This document shows, one piece after another, positions 9,465 to 18,249 of a stretch of 64,000 nucleotides of DNA. Origin of the DNA: Bacillus litorisediminis (GTDB taxonomy: Bacteria; Bacillota; Bacilli; Bacillales; JC228); the NCBI RefSeq assembly GCF_022808645.1, contig NZ_JAKZKT010000003.1:62001-126000 (forward strand). Reading direction: 5' to 3'. Position 1 is the stretch's first letter. Each line of letters starts with the position of its first letter. The notes under the pieces are model-generated. The model was given only the letters and a program-made list of their open reading frames with translations. It did not search any database and was not told the DNA's origin. A program made the translations under genes and the position numbers.

Positions 9465-10624
9465 TTACAAACGCTCATCATCCCAAAAATTCACCGAAAT
9501 ATGATGATTTGGATCATAAGCAGCAAGGGTGTATCCTTTATCCTGAAGGAATTCAATGATATCCGGAAGAACTTTGGCGGTGCCCTGTCTGACATGCAGA
9601 AGAATAACGATTGGTTCTTCTGTTTTTTCCTTTTTTTCAACCTGTTGCTTCACGTTTTTTACTATTTGATTCGGGTCTTTGGCTTCATATTTCCAATCCT
9701 GAGGATCGACATTCCAATCCCACAATTTCATTCCTTCATCCACTAATGCATCCAAATACTTTTCATTCAGGTAAGGTTTACTCCCAAATGGCGCTCGTGT
9801 TAGGAACGAGTAGTGACCTGTAATTTCATAAAGGGTTTCTTGGGACACTAGCATTTCTTTTATAAAAGGTCCAGGTGAAGAGCCGTAGAGTTTGTCTTTA
9901 TCATGAGAAACACTATGAAGCGCTGGGTAATGTCCTGCCTCTGCCATATTTTTGACTAACTCTGGATATTTCCGCATTTGCGTTTCAATCATAAAAAAAG
10001 TGGCTTTTGCATCATATTTATGCAGAGTTTCCAGAATTTGCTTCATAGCGGGAGCTGGTCCGTCATCAAAGGTTATATAGATTTTCGGTTTGAAATAGGA
10101 AGCAATCTGCTCATAGTATTGTTCTAATACAAAATTATTGTGTTTAAAAAACTCAGCATGGGCATCTTAGAGTCTTTGGTTAACCTTACAATATGATGTT
10201 TACTGGAGAAAACCGAATTGACCTGGTAGCCAAAGTGTTCTCCCACAAACCGGACTGGAGCATACCATCTATCTTCTTTTTTAAAAAAGGTTAGTAATTG
10301 GGCTTGTCCATTTTCTGATTCTACTGTTTGTTTATTTGGTGAAAATAGCAGCGATTTTTCTTGTTTTTCAAGGAGAATGTCGCCGTTTGTTTTACTAGTC
10401 ACTATGATCCCCAGGCTTTTGGCGAACTCTGCAATTGGGGCATAAGCAGTACTGTTTGAAATATAGGGAAATCCTTTAGTAAAGTTGATTATGTCCTCTT
10501 CTATAACAAGGGCCACCGGAATTTCTTGAGCTGAAGCAGCTTCTGCTGCTTTGACCTTCGCCACATTTATGCTAATTAAAACCAAAATTATAAAAAAAAC
10601 AGCAGCTCTTGTTTGCTTTTTCAC
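9465..10624 (-). pseudogene. Polysaccharide deacetylase with copper-amine-oxidase-like stalk domain, frameshifted
   Basis: The 5' part (10624–10124) has a signal peptide (MKKQTRAAVFFIILVLISI, cleavage after VKA-like residues) and a copper-amine-oxidase N-terminal-like repeat (RWYAPVRFVGEHFGYQVNSV). The 3' part (from 10046 as the longest ATG ORF) is a NodB deacetylase. In its frame the sequence reads on upstream through FKPKIYITFDDGPAPAMK, the catalytic TFDDGP motif, showing that both parts were one protein of about 386 residues. Further NodB motifs are HSVSHD (metal His pair) and RAPFGSKP. The frames switch between about 10140 and 10175; a single-base loss explains it, perhaps at the A6 run at 10146–10151. 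It would be a secreted peptidoglycan or exopolysaccharide deacetylase. Confidence 0.82.
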
Positions 10625-10770
10625 CTAAATTTCCCCCTCTTTATTTAAAAACCATTCTATTTTACTTGCATTCTATTAATAGAATGAGGGGAATATGATA
10701 GGAATTTTTATAAGACTTTTCTTTCCGGACTGTGGAGTTCTGTAATGAGTATGGTATATCCAAAGGAGAA

Positions 10771-10870
10771 CGGACATTAGGTGCTGAAAGTACACCCTGG
10801 CTTACGGACATCAGGTGCTGGAGCTTGAGCTGCACCTGAGACTATCGGACATCAGTTCCGCTATTTGTGA
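10771..10870. repeat. Short dispersed repeat cluster, CGGACAT motif
   Basis: Three copies of a CGGACATNAGGTGCTG/CGGACATCAGTTCCG motif at 10771, 10805 and 10846 in the 324-base gap between the deacetylase and prkA. The last copy, CGGACATCAGTTCCGCTATT, closely resembles the motif at 46593 in the pur operon. No coding potential is seen in the gap. Confidence 0.55.
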
Positions 10871-10907
10871 AAAAACGGGTTGCAAAGTATATAAAAAAGC
10901 AAATATA

Positions 10908-10939
10908 AAAACCTCTTACTCTGCACAAGTAAGAGGTTT
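10908..10939. terminator. Terminator of prkA
   Basis: AAACCTCTTACT/AGTAAGAGGTTT hairpin, ten bases beyond the prkA stop, with an A-rich left side that gives a T tract in the minus-strand transcript. Confidence 0.85.
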
Positions 10940-10948
10940 CCTTTTAAT

Positions 10949-12844
10949 TTATCGGTTTAATAGACTGCCGACATAACGCAATAGCTCATTCGCTGAGGTG
11001 GAGTTATAGCCATGCTCGTCAATGAGACGGGCCACAACTTCATTAATTTTCTTTAATTGCTGCTCATCCGGTGTTTTTGAAGAGGTGGTGATTTTTACAA
11101 CATCTTTGAGATCGGCAAAGAGCTTTTTCTGGATCGCTTCGCGGAGACGGTCATGAGAGTTATAATCAAACCGTTTGCCTTTTCTCGCATAGGCTGAAAT
11201 CCGGATTAAAATTTCTTCGCGGAAGGCTTTCTTCGCATTTTCAGAGATACCGATTTGTTCTTCGATTGAACGCATCAGTTTTTCATCCGGATTAATTTCC
11301 TCACCTGTTAAAGGATCACGCAGTTTTACCTTATTACAATAAGCTTCCACATTGTCCAGATAGTTATCCATAAGGGTTTTGGCTGACTCTTCATAGGAAT
11401 ATACGAATGCTTTTTGCACTTCTTTCTTCGCAATTTCATCGAATTCTTTCCGTGCTAAAGAGATATAATTCAGATATTTTTCTTTTAATTCTTGGGTGAT
11501 CGATGGGTGCTGATCTAACCCTTCCTTTAACGCCCGCAGCACATCAAGTGCGTTAATCGATGGAACTTCCTTGCGAATAATGGTTGAAGATATCCGGTTG
11601 ATCACATAACGCGGATCGATTCCGCTCATGCCCTCATCTGGATATTCCTTTTTCAATTCTTCCACATCAGCCAAATTATAGCCTTCTACACTCTCGCCAT
11701 CGTAGAGCCGCATCTTTTTAATTAAGTCAACATCGCCTTTTTTCGGCTCCTTTAATCTCGTTAAAATCGTAAACATCGCTGCCACCCTTAATGTATGAGG
11801 GGCAATATGCACATCTGCTACATCACTTTCACGGATCATTTTTTCATAGATTTTTTCTTCTTCCGATACCTTTAAATTATACGGAATCGGCATAACAATA
11901 ATCCTTGAGTGTAATGCTTCGTTCTTCTTATTTGAAATAAAAGAACGATATTCGGTTTCATTTGTGTGGGCTACAATCATTTCATCAGCACTGATTAAAG
12001 CGAACCGGCCAGCTTTAAAATTTCCTTCTTGTGTAAGAGAGAGCAAATGCCATAGAAATTTTTCATCACACTTCAGCATCTCTTGGAATTCCATCAATCC
12101 GCGATTGGCTTTGTTTAGCTCTCCATCAAAACGATAGGCACGCGGGTCAGACTCAGATCCGTATTGGGCAATTGTTGAAAAATCAATGCTCCCTGTTAAA
12201 TCAGCAATGTCTTGAGACTTTGGGTCAGAAGGAGAAAACGTTCCAATCCCAACCCGTCTGTCTTCAGATAAAAAGATCCGTTCAACCATTACATCTTCAA
12301 TACGGCCGCCGTATTCCTGCTGGAGCCTCATCATATTAAGCGGTGAAAGGTTCCCTTCTATCCGAATCCCATATTCCTGATAAAAATCTTCGCGTAAGTG
12401 CTGTGGAATTAAATGAAGCGGATCCTCGTGCATCGGGCACCCCTTAATCGCGTAAATCGCCCCCCGATCCGTACGGGAATAAGCCTCCAGCCCTCTTTTA
12501 AGCATCGTCACTAACGTTGATTTCCCGCCGCTCACAGGTCCCATCAACAGAAGTATTCTCTTTCTGACGTCCAGTCTTTTCGCTGCAGGATGAAAATATT
12601 CCTCAACTAACCGTTCAAGCGCTTCTTCTAGTCCAAATATTTGATTCCTAAAAAACGAGTACCGTCTCTTTCCGTCTACTTCCTCCACTCCAGCATCCTT
12701 TATCATATTGTAAATTCGTGAATGAGCGCTTTGCGCAACCCATGGCTTTTCCTTTACAATTTCTAAATACTCGGCAAATGTGCCTTCCCACTTTTGACTT
12801 TCTTCTTCTTCTCGATATTTTTCGATCTTTTTTAAAATATCCAT
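10949..12844 (-). CDS. prkA: PrkA serine protein kinase / AAA+ protein
   Basis: A 631-residue PrkA, the same length as I recall for B. subtilis. The N-terminal AAA domain contains the Walker A GPVSGGKST near residues 102–110; later blocks SADEMIVAHTNETEYRSF and DPRYVINRISSTII are hallmarks of the family, and the C-terminal kinase-like domain is complete. The start at 12844 (MDILKKIEKYREEEE) is preceded by GGGGAGG; the longer in-frame opening to 12994 adds about 50 residues not found in the family. PrkA is made in the mother cell during sporulation and influences sigma-K dependent events; kinase and protease activities have both been claimed for it. It normally pairs with YhbH, found here 1.7 kb downstream. 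Confidence 0.97.
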   Translation of the reverse strand: MDILKKIEKYREEEESQKWEGTFAEYLEIVKEKPWVAQSAHSRIYNMIKDAGVEEVDGKRRYSFFRNQIFGLEEALERLVEEYFHPAAKRLDVRKRILLLMGPVSGGKSTLVTMLKRGLEAYSRTDRGAIYAIKGCPMHEDPLHLIPQHLREDFYQEYGIRIEGNLSPLNMMRLQQEYGGRIEDVMVERIFLSEDRRVGIGTFSPSDPKSQDIADLTGSIDFSTIAQYGSESDPRAYRFDGELNKANRGLMEFQEMLKCDEKFLWHLLSLTQEGNFKAGRFALISADEMIVAHTNETEYRSFISNKKNEALHSRIIVMPIPYNLKVSEEEKIYEKMIRESDVADVHIAPHTLRVAAMFTILTRLKEPKKGDVDLIKKMRLYDGESVEGYNLADVEELKKEYPDEGMSGIDPRYVINRISSTIIRKEVPSINALDVLRALKEGLDQHPSITQELKEKYLNYISLARKEFDEIAKKEVQKAFVYSYEESAKTLMDNYLDNVEAYCNKVKLRDPLTGEEINPDEKLMRSIEEQIGISENAKKAFREEILIRISAYARKGKRFDYNSHDRLREAIQKKLFADLKDVVKITTSSKTPDEQQLKKINEVVARLIDEHGYNSTSANELLRYVGSLLNR

Positions 12845-13115
12845 TTGGAACCTCCCCTGAATGCTGAAATCGAGACGATTACTATACTTTATGCGCTTTT
12901 CCACCTTATGATGAATACAAATCCTTGCGTTATCCCTTGACTTTTTAATCCATAATGAGATTATATATGCACCGAAAGCGGACAATATGTTCATAAAATC
13001 GTCTTATTTGAGAAAAGCTAAGATAACCATTTACATCAAGCCGTTCACAAAAAATGAGCGATACGGTATAATAAGGAAAGAGTGAAGACAGCGGATACAT
13101 AGAGGAGGATGAATC

Positions 13116-13211
13116 ATGAGCACGATTTTAATTTTAGGCGTTTGTGTGGCCTTTTTAGCTGCAATCTTTACAGCCGGATATAATGACAAACCAGGAACTA
13201 ATAAAAAATAA
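13116..13211 (+). CDS. Small single-pass membrane peptide, 31 residues
   Basis: Too short for most gene finders but well supported: a near-ideal AGAGGAGGAT ribosome site eight bases before the ATG, a compact hydrophobic segment ILILGVCVAFLAAIFTAG, a polar tail NDKPGTNKK, and a rho-independent terminator six bases after the stop. It is divergent from prkA and convergent with the anti-sigma gene, so it has its own transcription unit. The single helix with short cytoplasmic or external tail resembles many Bacillus small membrane proteins. I do not recognise the family, and no function is claimed. Confidence 0.7.
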   Translation: MSTILILGVCVAFLAAIFTAGYNDKPGTNKK

Positions 13212-13216
13212 TGATG

Positions 13217-13248
13217 AAACGGGCAGAGGAATCCCCTGCCCGTTTTTT
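13217..13248. terminator. Strong bidirectional terminator
   Basis: AAACGGGCAGAGG..CCCTGCCCGTTTTTT: GC-rich stem with T6 on the plus strand. It serves the 31-residue gene and, with the A-rich left flank, perhaps also the converging anti-sigma gene. Confidence 0.85.
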
Positions 13249-13253
13249 ACTTT

Positions 13254-14153
13254 CTATTCCCGATTAGGATACGAATATTGATAGGTTATTTCTTTGCCAT
13301 TCAGATGGATAGATATGATTTCTTGTCCGTTTCCATAATTAAAGGTAATAAAGCCTTCTTCGGATTCCTTCTCCCAGCCGCTTAAAGTACTGATTTTGTC
13401 TAAGTAATCTTCAAATGCAGCCTGGGTCGCTTCCTCCCAATAATAAATCTCTGTTTGATTGGACGAAATTGAAATAGGTTCCAGGCCAACCGGGTAAATC
13501 ATTTTCCCGTATCCATGAGTGACATACAGCGGTTCATTATGACGATACGGTTCGATTCCGTTAAATTGCAATGTTCCGACCGCCTGAAAAATCTCCGCAT
13601 ACTCAAGTTTCGGATAATCAAATGTAAAATGTATAATTGCATCTTCTGTTGGAGTTATAAAGAAATGATAGCGAATTCCAACATCCTCACGTTTTACATG
13701 CTCGATATACATCTTCGTTGGATAAGGGAAATTTTCAAGTATTTCCTCTACATACATGGCATAACCGCTTACTATTTCATTCATTTGTTCTTGAGTGATC
13801 TCTCTTACCGTCCCGAGCGGTGCTGATTGCCCTTCACGATAAAGGGTTAAACCATTCTCGGATTCCTCTGCATATACTTCTTTCAGTTCCCAATTGAACT
13901 CTGAAAAATTCCTTTCACCTTGCGTAAACGGTTGAGTGCTGTTTTGCAGAAACATCATCAGAAAAGCACCGCATAGAAGGATAAATACACTAGCAGCCAA
14001 CAAAGGCTTAACATGAAGCATTCGTTTACCCTTAATTTTTTCAGGATGTTCTTGAAGTGTATTCCAAATGCGGGATCTCAATTTCTCGTTTTGATCTGCT
14101 GTCGGCTTTATTTGCTGAAGAAGCTTCCACTGACTGTCACGAAAGTCGTTCAA
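13254..14153 (-). CDS. Putative membrane anti-sigma factor (partner of adjacent ECF sigma)
   Basis: A 299-residue protein whose N-terminal cytoplasmic part is about 50 residues, followed by one membrane helix (LLAASVFILLCGAFLMMFL) and an extracytoplasmic domain of about 220 residues without a motif I recognise. It directly follows and overlaps (17 bases) an ECF sigma gene, the standard arrangement for a sigma factor and its membrane-bound inhibitor. I prefer the TTG at 14153 because AGGAGG lies eight bases upstream; the GTG at 14162 sits inside that ribosome site. No HxxxCxxC zinc anti-sigma motif is visible, so the assignment rests on topology and position. Confidence 0.7.
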   Translation of the reverse strand: MNDFRDSQWKLLQQIKPTADQNEKLRSRIWNTLQEHPEKIKGKRMLHVKPLLAASVFILLCGAFLMMFLQNSTQPFTQGERNFSEFNWELKEVYAEESENGLTLYREGQSAPLGTVREITQEQMNEIVSGYAMYVEEILENFPYPTKMYIEHVKREDVGIRYHFFITPTEDAIIHFTFDYPKLEYAEIFQAVGTLQFNGIEPYRHNEPLYVTHGYGKMIYPVGLEPISISSNQTEIYYWEEATQAAFEDYLDKISTLSGWEKESEEGFITFNYGNGQEIISIHLNGKEITYQYSYPNRE

Positions 14154-14670
14154 TTTGTTCACCTCCTGGGCGTATGTCCATTTTTCGCAGCGATCGAAGG
14201 GCCCTTGATAATGTTTTTCGGACTTTAACCTCGGACCAATTTAAAATGTCTGCCGCTTCTTTTGTTGTACACTCTTCTATTTTTAGCAGTGTAACCACAA
14301 GTCTGTAATGAGGCTTTAATCTTTGAATCCGATTTAACAGATTGATGACAAGATCCCTATTTTCAACATACTTTTCTAAGTCAAAGGAAGATGGAATATC
14401 CCGGACCAATGCACTTGTCAAAAATAATCTTCTTCGCTGCCTTTTCCGAATCTCATCTAAAACCAAATGTTTGGCAATGCTAAACAGCCATGTTTTTACA
14501 TTTGATTGATGATCAAACCGATCATAGGCCGAATAGGCCCGAACAAACGTATCATGAACCAAATCTTCACAGCATTGCTGTTCCCCGATCATAAATAAAA
14601 TAAATCGGTAAACATCTTGATAGTACAGGTCGTACCATTCCATCACGATTTGTTTTTTAGTTGTACCCAA
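14137..14670 (-). CDS. ECF (extracytoplasmic function) RNA polymerase sigma factor
   Basis: A 177-residue sigma-70 family protein with only regions 2 and 4. Region 2: DLYYQDVYRFILFMIGEQ, CCEDLVHDTFVRAY, then VKTWLFSIAKHLVLDEIRKR, the -10 recognition and core-binding helices. Region 4: LKPHYRLVVTLLKIEECTTKEAADILNWSEVKVRKTLSRALRSLRK, with the helix-turn-helix for the -35. The TTG start at 14670 follows GGTGG by seven bases; an internal ATG at 14643 is an alternative without a ribosome site. Likely controls envelope-stress genes together with the overlapping putative anti-sigma gene. It is not clearly SigX, SigV, SigW or SigM by inspection. Confidence 0.9.
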   Translation of the reverse strand: MGTTKKQIVMEWYDLYYQDVYRFILFMIGEQQCCEDLVHDTFVRAYSAYDRFDHQSNVKTWLFSIAKHLVLDEIRKRQRRRLFLTSALVRDIPSSFDLEKYVENRDLVINLLNRIQRLKPHYRLVVTLLKIEECTTKEAADILNWSEVKVRKTLSRALRSLRKMDIRPGGEQIERLS

Positions 14671-14868
14671 CCCCTCACCACCATTTCTTATCCTTGCTAT
14701 CTATTAGTCGTACGAAAAACGAATCTGTGACGTTTTTAAAATAGCACATATAAAAATTATCGCAGATTTTTTAAAATGCCTGCTCCTTTTATTTTTAGCT
14801 CCTGCGGATTGATAGCATCGAACATTTAAACTATAATCGAAATATGAAATGCAGAGAGGATGGAGAAA

Positions 14869-15555
14869 ATGAGCATAAATCCAAATGTGGCAGAAATTGC
14901 AGCTCTCCTAGGAGAAACTTCGCGCGCCACCATCCTAATGAGTTTAATGGACGGGCGATTTCATACAGCCAGTGAACTTGCTTATATAGCTGCCATAACA
15001 CCTCAAACAGCCAGCTTTCATCTGGCAAAATTGGCAGAAGGCAGGCTTGTTAACGTTGAAAAGCATGGACGCCATCGCTACTATCAAATCGCAAATGGTG
15101 AAGTAGCACGGATTTTAGAATCTTTGCTAGCAATTTCACCACCGCCTGAAGTGCGTTCACTCAAACAATCTGACCAAGTGCAATTACTTCGCAAAGCCCG
15201 AACCTGCTATGACCATTTAGCTGGAAAATTAGGGGTAGAATTAACAAAATCGATGATGAATGCCGGCTATTTGGAAAAAGAAGAACGAATATTTGTTGTA
15301 ACGCATAAGGGTGAACAGTTTTTTATGAATTTTGGTATGGATTTAAGCAAGCTAAAAAAAGAACGCCGCTCATTTTCTCACGCATGCTTAGACTGGAGTG
15401 AAAGGCATCATCATCTTGCTGGCGCATTAGGACACGGGTTAACAACGCGCTTTTTTGATTTGGGATGGATTGAAAGAATTCCATCTACCCGTGCTGTAAA
15501 AGTTACTGAAAAAGGAAAAGCAGGTTTAAAACAAAATTTCAATATAAACTTCTAA
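14869..15555 (+). CDS. ArsR/SmtB-family transcriptional regulator
   Basis: A 228-residue regulator. Residues about 5–95 form an ArsR winged helix: VAEIAALLGETSRATILMSL, then ASELAYIAAITPQTASFHLA (recognition helix) and VEKHGRHRYYQI (wing). The C-terminal 120 residues form a second, MarR-like winged domain found in a subset of longer ArsR proteins. No cluster of metal-binding Cys/His is apparent, so a metal sensor role is doubtful. The start at 14869 follows GAGAGG at nine bases; the ATG at 14860 abuts the ribosome site. It converges on the EamA gene, sharing a terminator, so a regulatory link is not implied. Confidence 0.88.
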   Translation: MSINPNVAEIAALLGETSRATILMSLMDGRFHTASELAYIAAITPQTASFHLAKLAEGRLVNVEKHGRHRYYQIANGEVARILESLLAISPPPEVRSLKQSDQVQLLRKARTCYDHLAGKLGVELTKSMMNAGYLEKEERIFVVTHKGEQFFMNFGMDLSKLKKERRSFSHACLDWSERHHHLAGALGHGLTTRFFDLGWIERIPSTRAVKVTEKGKAGLKQNFNINF

Positions 15556-15566
15556 TTTTTGGGAAG

Positions 15567-15615
15567 AAAAGCCCCTAAGCGGAAGGTTTCCCTGTTCGCG
15601 ATTAGCGGGCTTTTT
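15567..15615. terminator. Shared terminator of convergent genes
   Basis: AAAAGCCC..GGGCTTTTT stem enclosing a smaller CGGAAG..CGCG region, between the ArsR gene (plus) and the EamA gene (minus). Confidence 0.75.
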
Positions 15616-15620
15616 AAAGC

Positions 15621-16514
15621 TTAATCGCTTTTCAAAGTATTTTTAGCTAAGCTATGATTCCGCTGGAAATTACTGTTTACAAGATAAATCCCAATAATAA
15701 TCAACAGGCCGCCAGCTATAATGGAGGGGTAAAGCGGATCATTCAGCAATACCCATCCCGATAGGACACCGAAGAAAGGTGCTAAAAATAAATAGGCACT
15801 CGTTTTTCCCGGATCACTTTTTTGTAAAAGATAATACCAAACTGCAAACTGAATAATGGATGACATCATACTTAACCATAATAAGATGAACAGGGAGTTA
15901 TGATTGAATATAAAAAATGGTTTCTCAAGAAGAAAACTGCTAAGCAGGAGTAAAAATCCGCCAAAAAGCATTTGATAAGCCGATAGAACCCAAGTATCGA
16001 AATTGGATCCCCATATTTTAACTAACAGCGTGGAGCTTGCCCAAAAAACTGCAGATAAAAGTCCATAAACGATGCCAATCTTCATTTCAATTTGAGCTCC
16101 TAATGTAATCATAACCCCGATCAACCCTAGAAGAACTCCAAACCACTGATATAGTTTATAATGAGTTTGTAAAAAAATCGTACTAAACACAACAACGAGT
16201 AATGGATTTGTAAATGTAAGAATCGAGGATTCACTAGCGGTAATCGTTCTTAGACTCATGAAAATACACCCCATTACACCAGCAGTCTGGAATGCGCCAA
16301 TCGTGAACAATCTTATCCAGTTTTCTCTAGATGAAGGATGTGGCCGCTTCAAAACCATTACAATCCCTGCCATGATTAGCCCCGCCAGGATAAAGCGCAA
16401 AGCTGCCAGTAACAATGGCGAAGCATACAACAAACCGATTTTACCGACCGAAAAAGAAGAACCCATTAAAAACGTGGTTAAAAGGATCAAGATTGTAAAA
16501 GGAATGGTTTTCAT
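15621..16514 (-). CDS. EamA-family (DMT superfamily) transporter
   Basis: A 297-residue polytopic protein with ten predicted helices arranged as two five-helix EamA repeats. Typical family words are SSFSVGKIGLLYASPLLLAA in the first repeat and FGVLSGWVLLNDPLYPSIIAG in the last. Members export or import amino acids, nucleotides or related metabolites, and the substrate cannot be inferred. Ribosome site GGGGGAGG six bases before the ATG. It stands alone. Confidence 0.9.
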   Translation of the reverse strand: MKTIPFTILILLTTFLMGSSFSVGKIGLLYASPLLLAALRFILAGLIMAGIVMVLKRPHPSSRENWIRLFTIGAFQTAGVMGCIFMSLRTITASESSILTFTNPLLVVVFSTIFLQTHYKLYQWFGVLLGLIGVMITLGAQIEMKIGIVYGLLSAVFWASSTLLVKIWGSNFDTWVLSAYQMLFGGFLLLLSSFLLEKPFFIFNHNSLFILLWLSMMSSIIQFAVWYYLLQKSDPGKTSAYLFLAPFFGVLSGWVLLNDPLYPSIIAGGLLIIIGIYLVNSNFQRNHSLAKNTLKSD

Positions 16515-16623
16515 TTTTTGCCTCCCCCTATATGTAATGACTAATCTATCTGTAATATATCACCTTAATTTTTCAACCAATATCGAAATATGGATTGCTG
16601 CGAAATATAATTCTTTTGTGGGT

Positions 16624-16674
16624 AAAAATGGAAAAGGCTGTCCCTATTTATAAGGTACAGCCTTTTCCATTTTT
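16624..16674. terminator. Bidirectional terminator downstream of GNAT gene
   Basis: Long inverted repeat AAAAATGGAAAAGGCTGT / ACAGCCTTTTCCATTTTT with an 18-base loop. Confidence 0.85.
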
Positions 16675-16694
16675 AATTTTAACAAATTTATCAC

Positions 16695-17150
16695 TTATTG
16701 AATCTCATAAACTAACCATTGAGATATTTGACCGCCCATTTTGTCGTAAAGGGATTGAGCTGCTTTATTATCCCTTGCCGTTTCCCAAGTCATAGATGAA
16801 AAGTTATTGGCCCGGATGTAATCTAAACAGGTTTGAAATAACCTTTCCCCCACTTTCTTCCCTCTCGCATCGGGTGCGACAAATAAATCATTTAAAATCG
16901 CTTGTCGTTTTACTTTTAGAGTGCTGAAAGTAAAATACAAAGTGGCAAATCCAATTAACGCTCCATTTACCTCAGCGACAAACTGCAGACCGCTTGCAGG
17001 ATTTTCAAGTAAATGATGAATGAGTCCTTTTAACTCAGATTCTTTAGGTTAGGGTTGCTTATAAAAATCGACGATATACTGTTTCATAAGTATGTATAGC
17101 TGATTTATATCTTGATCAGATGCTTCTCTAATGACAATGTTTTTGTCCAT
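16695..17150 (-). pseudogene. GNAT-family N-acetyltransferase with in-frame stop
   Basis: Read from the ATG at 17150 (AGGGG site just upstream), the protein begins MDKNIVIREASDQDINQLY and runs to an in-frame TAA at 17051–17049 (codon 34), then continues open in the same frame for 117 more codons. The distal part is a good GNAT domain: LQFVAEVNGALIGFATLYF, then LNDLFVAPDARGKKVGERL with the acetyl-CoA pyrophosphate loop (R/Q-x-x-G-x-G/A variant ARGKKVG) and NKAAQSLYDKMGG. Full length would be 151 residues. A single substitution (for example CAA or AAA to TAA) explains the loss. The region 16940 to 17049 has no start with a ribosome site, so the gene is probably non-functional unless the stop is a sequencing error. 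Confidence 0.82.
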
Positions 17151-17196
17151 TTTTTCCCCTCACTATCCCAGGTGTTTAAGTAATTATAGCATTATT

Positions 17197-17237
17197 TAAA
17201 ATAATGAGACTGCACCCTATAAATCAGGTGCAGTCTC
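17197..17237 (-). terminator. Terminator of nfrA1
   Basis: GAGACTGCACC/GGTGCAGTCTC hairpin with a modest T-rich tail on the minus strand, 20 bases after the nitroreductase stop. Confidence 0.75.
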
Positions 17238-17256
17238 CCATTAATTAAATCATATT

Positions 17257-18006
17257 TTAGCGAAGATTAAGTCCTTTTTTCTCTATAAATTCTTTCATGT
17301 ACATTCTTGATTTCTTTTCAAGCATTGTGCCCATTTGACTGGTCCAAGTGTCGCTTCTTTTTCCATTCGTTCTTTTTTTATAGTAATCCTGAACGATGCT
17401 GTTGTACTCGTCAACACCGGCTTTAAAAGCAGATTCATCCTGCTCATATTCGTTTTCATAATAGACATGGGATAGCGGCAGTCTTGGTTTTTGACTGGTT
17501 TCTTTTGCCGGGTAGCCAACAGCAATCCCAAACAGCGGGATGACGTGCTTCGGAGTTTTTAAAAGAGATACCACTTTCTCTAAATCATTGCGGATTCCGC
17601 CGATATAGCAGATTCCCAGCCCCATAGACTCTGCGGCTATGGCAGCATTTTGGGCAGCTAATGCCGTATCAATTAAGGCGACCATAAATTTTTCTGTGCT
17701 TTCAATGGATGGGAGTACATCACTGCCTTCCCACTCTCCGATTTTCTGGTGTCTATGTAAATCAGCGCAAAATACAAAGAAATGTCCGTTCTCGGCGACA
17801 TATGCCTGATTCCCAGCCACTTCAGCGAGTGCTTGTTTTTTGTCAGGATCGGTTACCCCAATGATGGAATAGGCCTGGATATAGCTAGAGGTTGAAGCAG
17901 CCTGAGCACTTTTTACAATCAGTTCTATTTGTCCTCTAGATAGTGGCTGATCCGTAAATTTACGCACAGACCGATGACGTAAGATCGTTTCAATAACCTG
18001 ATTCAT
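17257..18006 (-). CDS. nfrA1: NADPH/NADH-dependent nitro/flavin reductase NfrA1
   Basis: A 249-residue FMN oxidoreductase of the NfsA/FRP family, the same length as B. subtilis NfrA1 and close to it in ETILRHRSVRKFTDQPL, SAQAASTSSYIQAYSIIGVT and AAESMGLGICYIGGIRND. RHRSVRKF binds FMN phosphate. Family members reduce FMN, nitroaromatics and hydrogen peroxide in the cytoplasm. The start at 18006 (MNQVIETI) has GAAAGGA upstream and matches the family; an in-frame extension to 18096 is spurious. It stands alone, with the 52-bp repeat array upstream. Confidence 0.94.
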   Translation of the reverse strand: MNQVIETILRHRSVRKFTDQPLSRGQIELIVKSAQAASTSSYIQAYSIIGVTDPDKKQALAEVAGNQAYVAENGHFFVFCADLHRHQKIGEWEGSDVLPSIESTEKFMVALIDTALAAQNAAIAAESMGLGICYIGGIRNDLEKVVSLLKTPKHVIPLFGIAVGYPAKETSQKPRLPLSHVYYENEYEQDESAFKAGVDEYNSIVQDYYKKRTNGKRSDTWTSQMGTMLEKKSRMYMKEFIEKKGLNLR

Positions 18007-18249
18007 GTTCGCAGTCCTTTCTGTATGTTCTTTTCTCTTATAGTACAGCGCAAAAATTGAATGTTCAAATAATAAGAAATAGCGGAATCGCACCACTAGC
18101 GACGTGGGGTAAAACTTTCACTTGAGAGACCAAGGAAATAAAGTAGTCCGTAAGGTATCGATGTTGACTTATCCACCCGTGGTGAAGAAGCCTAAAAGCG
18201 AACTCCTTTCAAGCATTGGAGCCTCAGAACTGAGATATCAGACATATTC

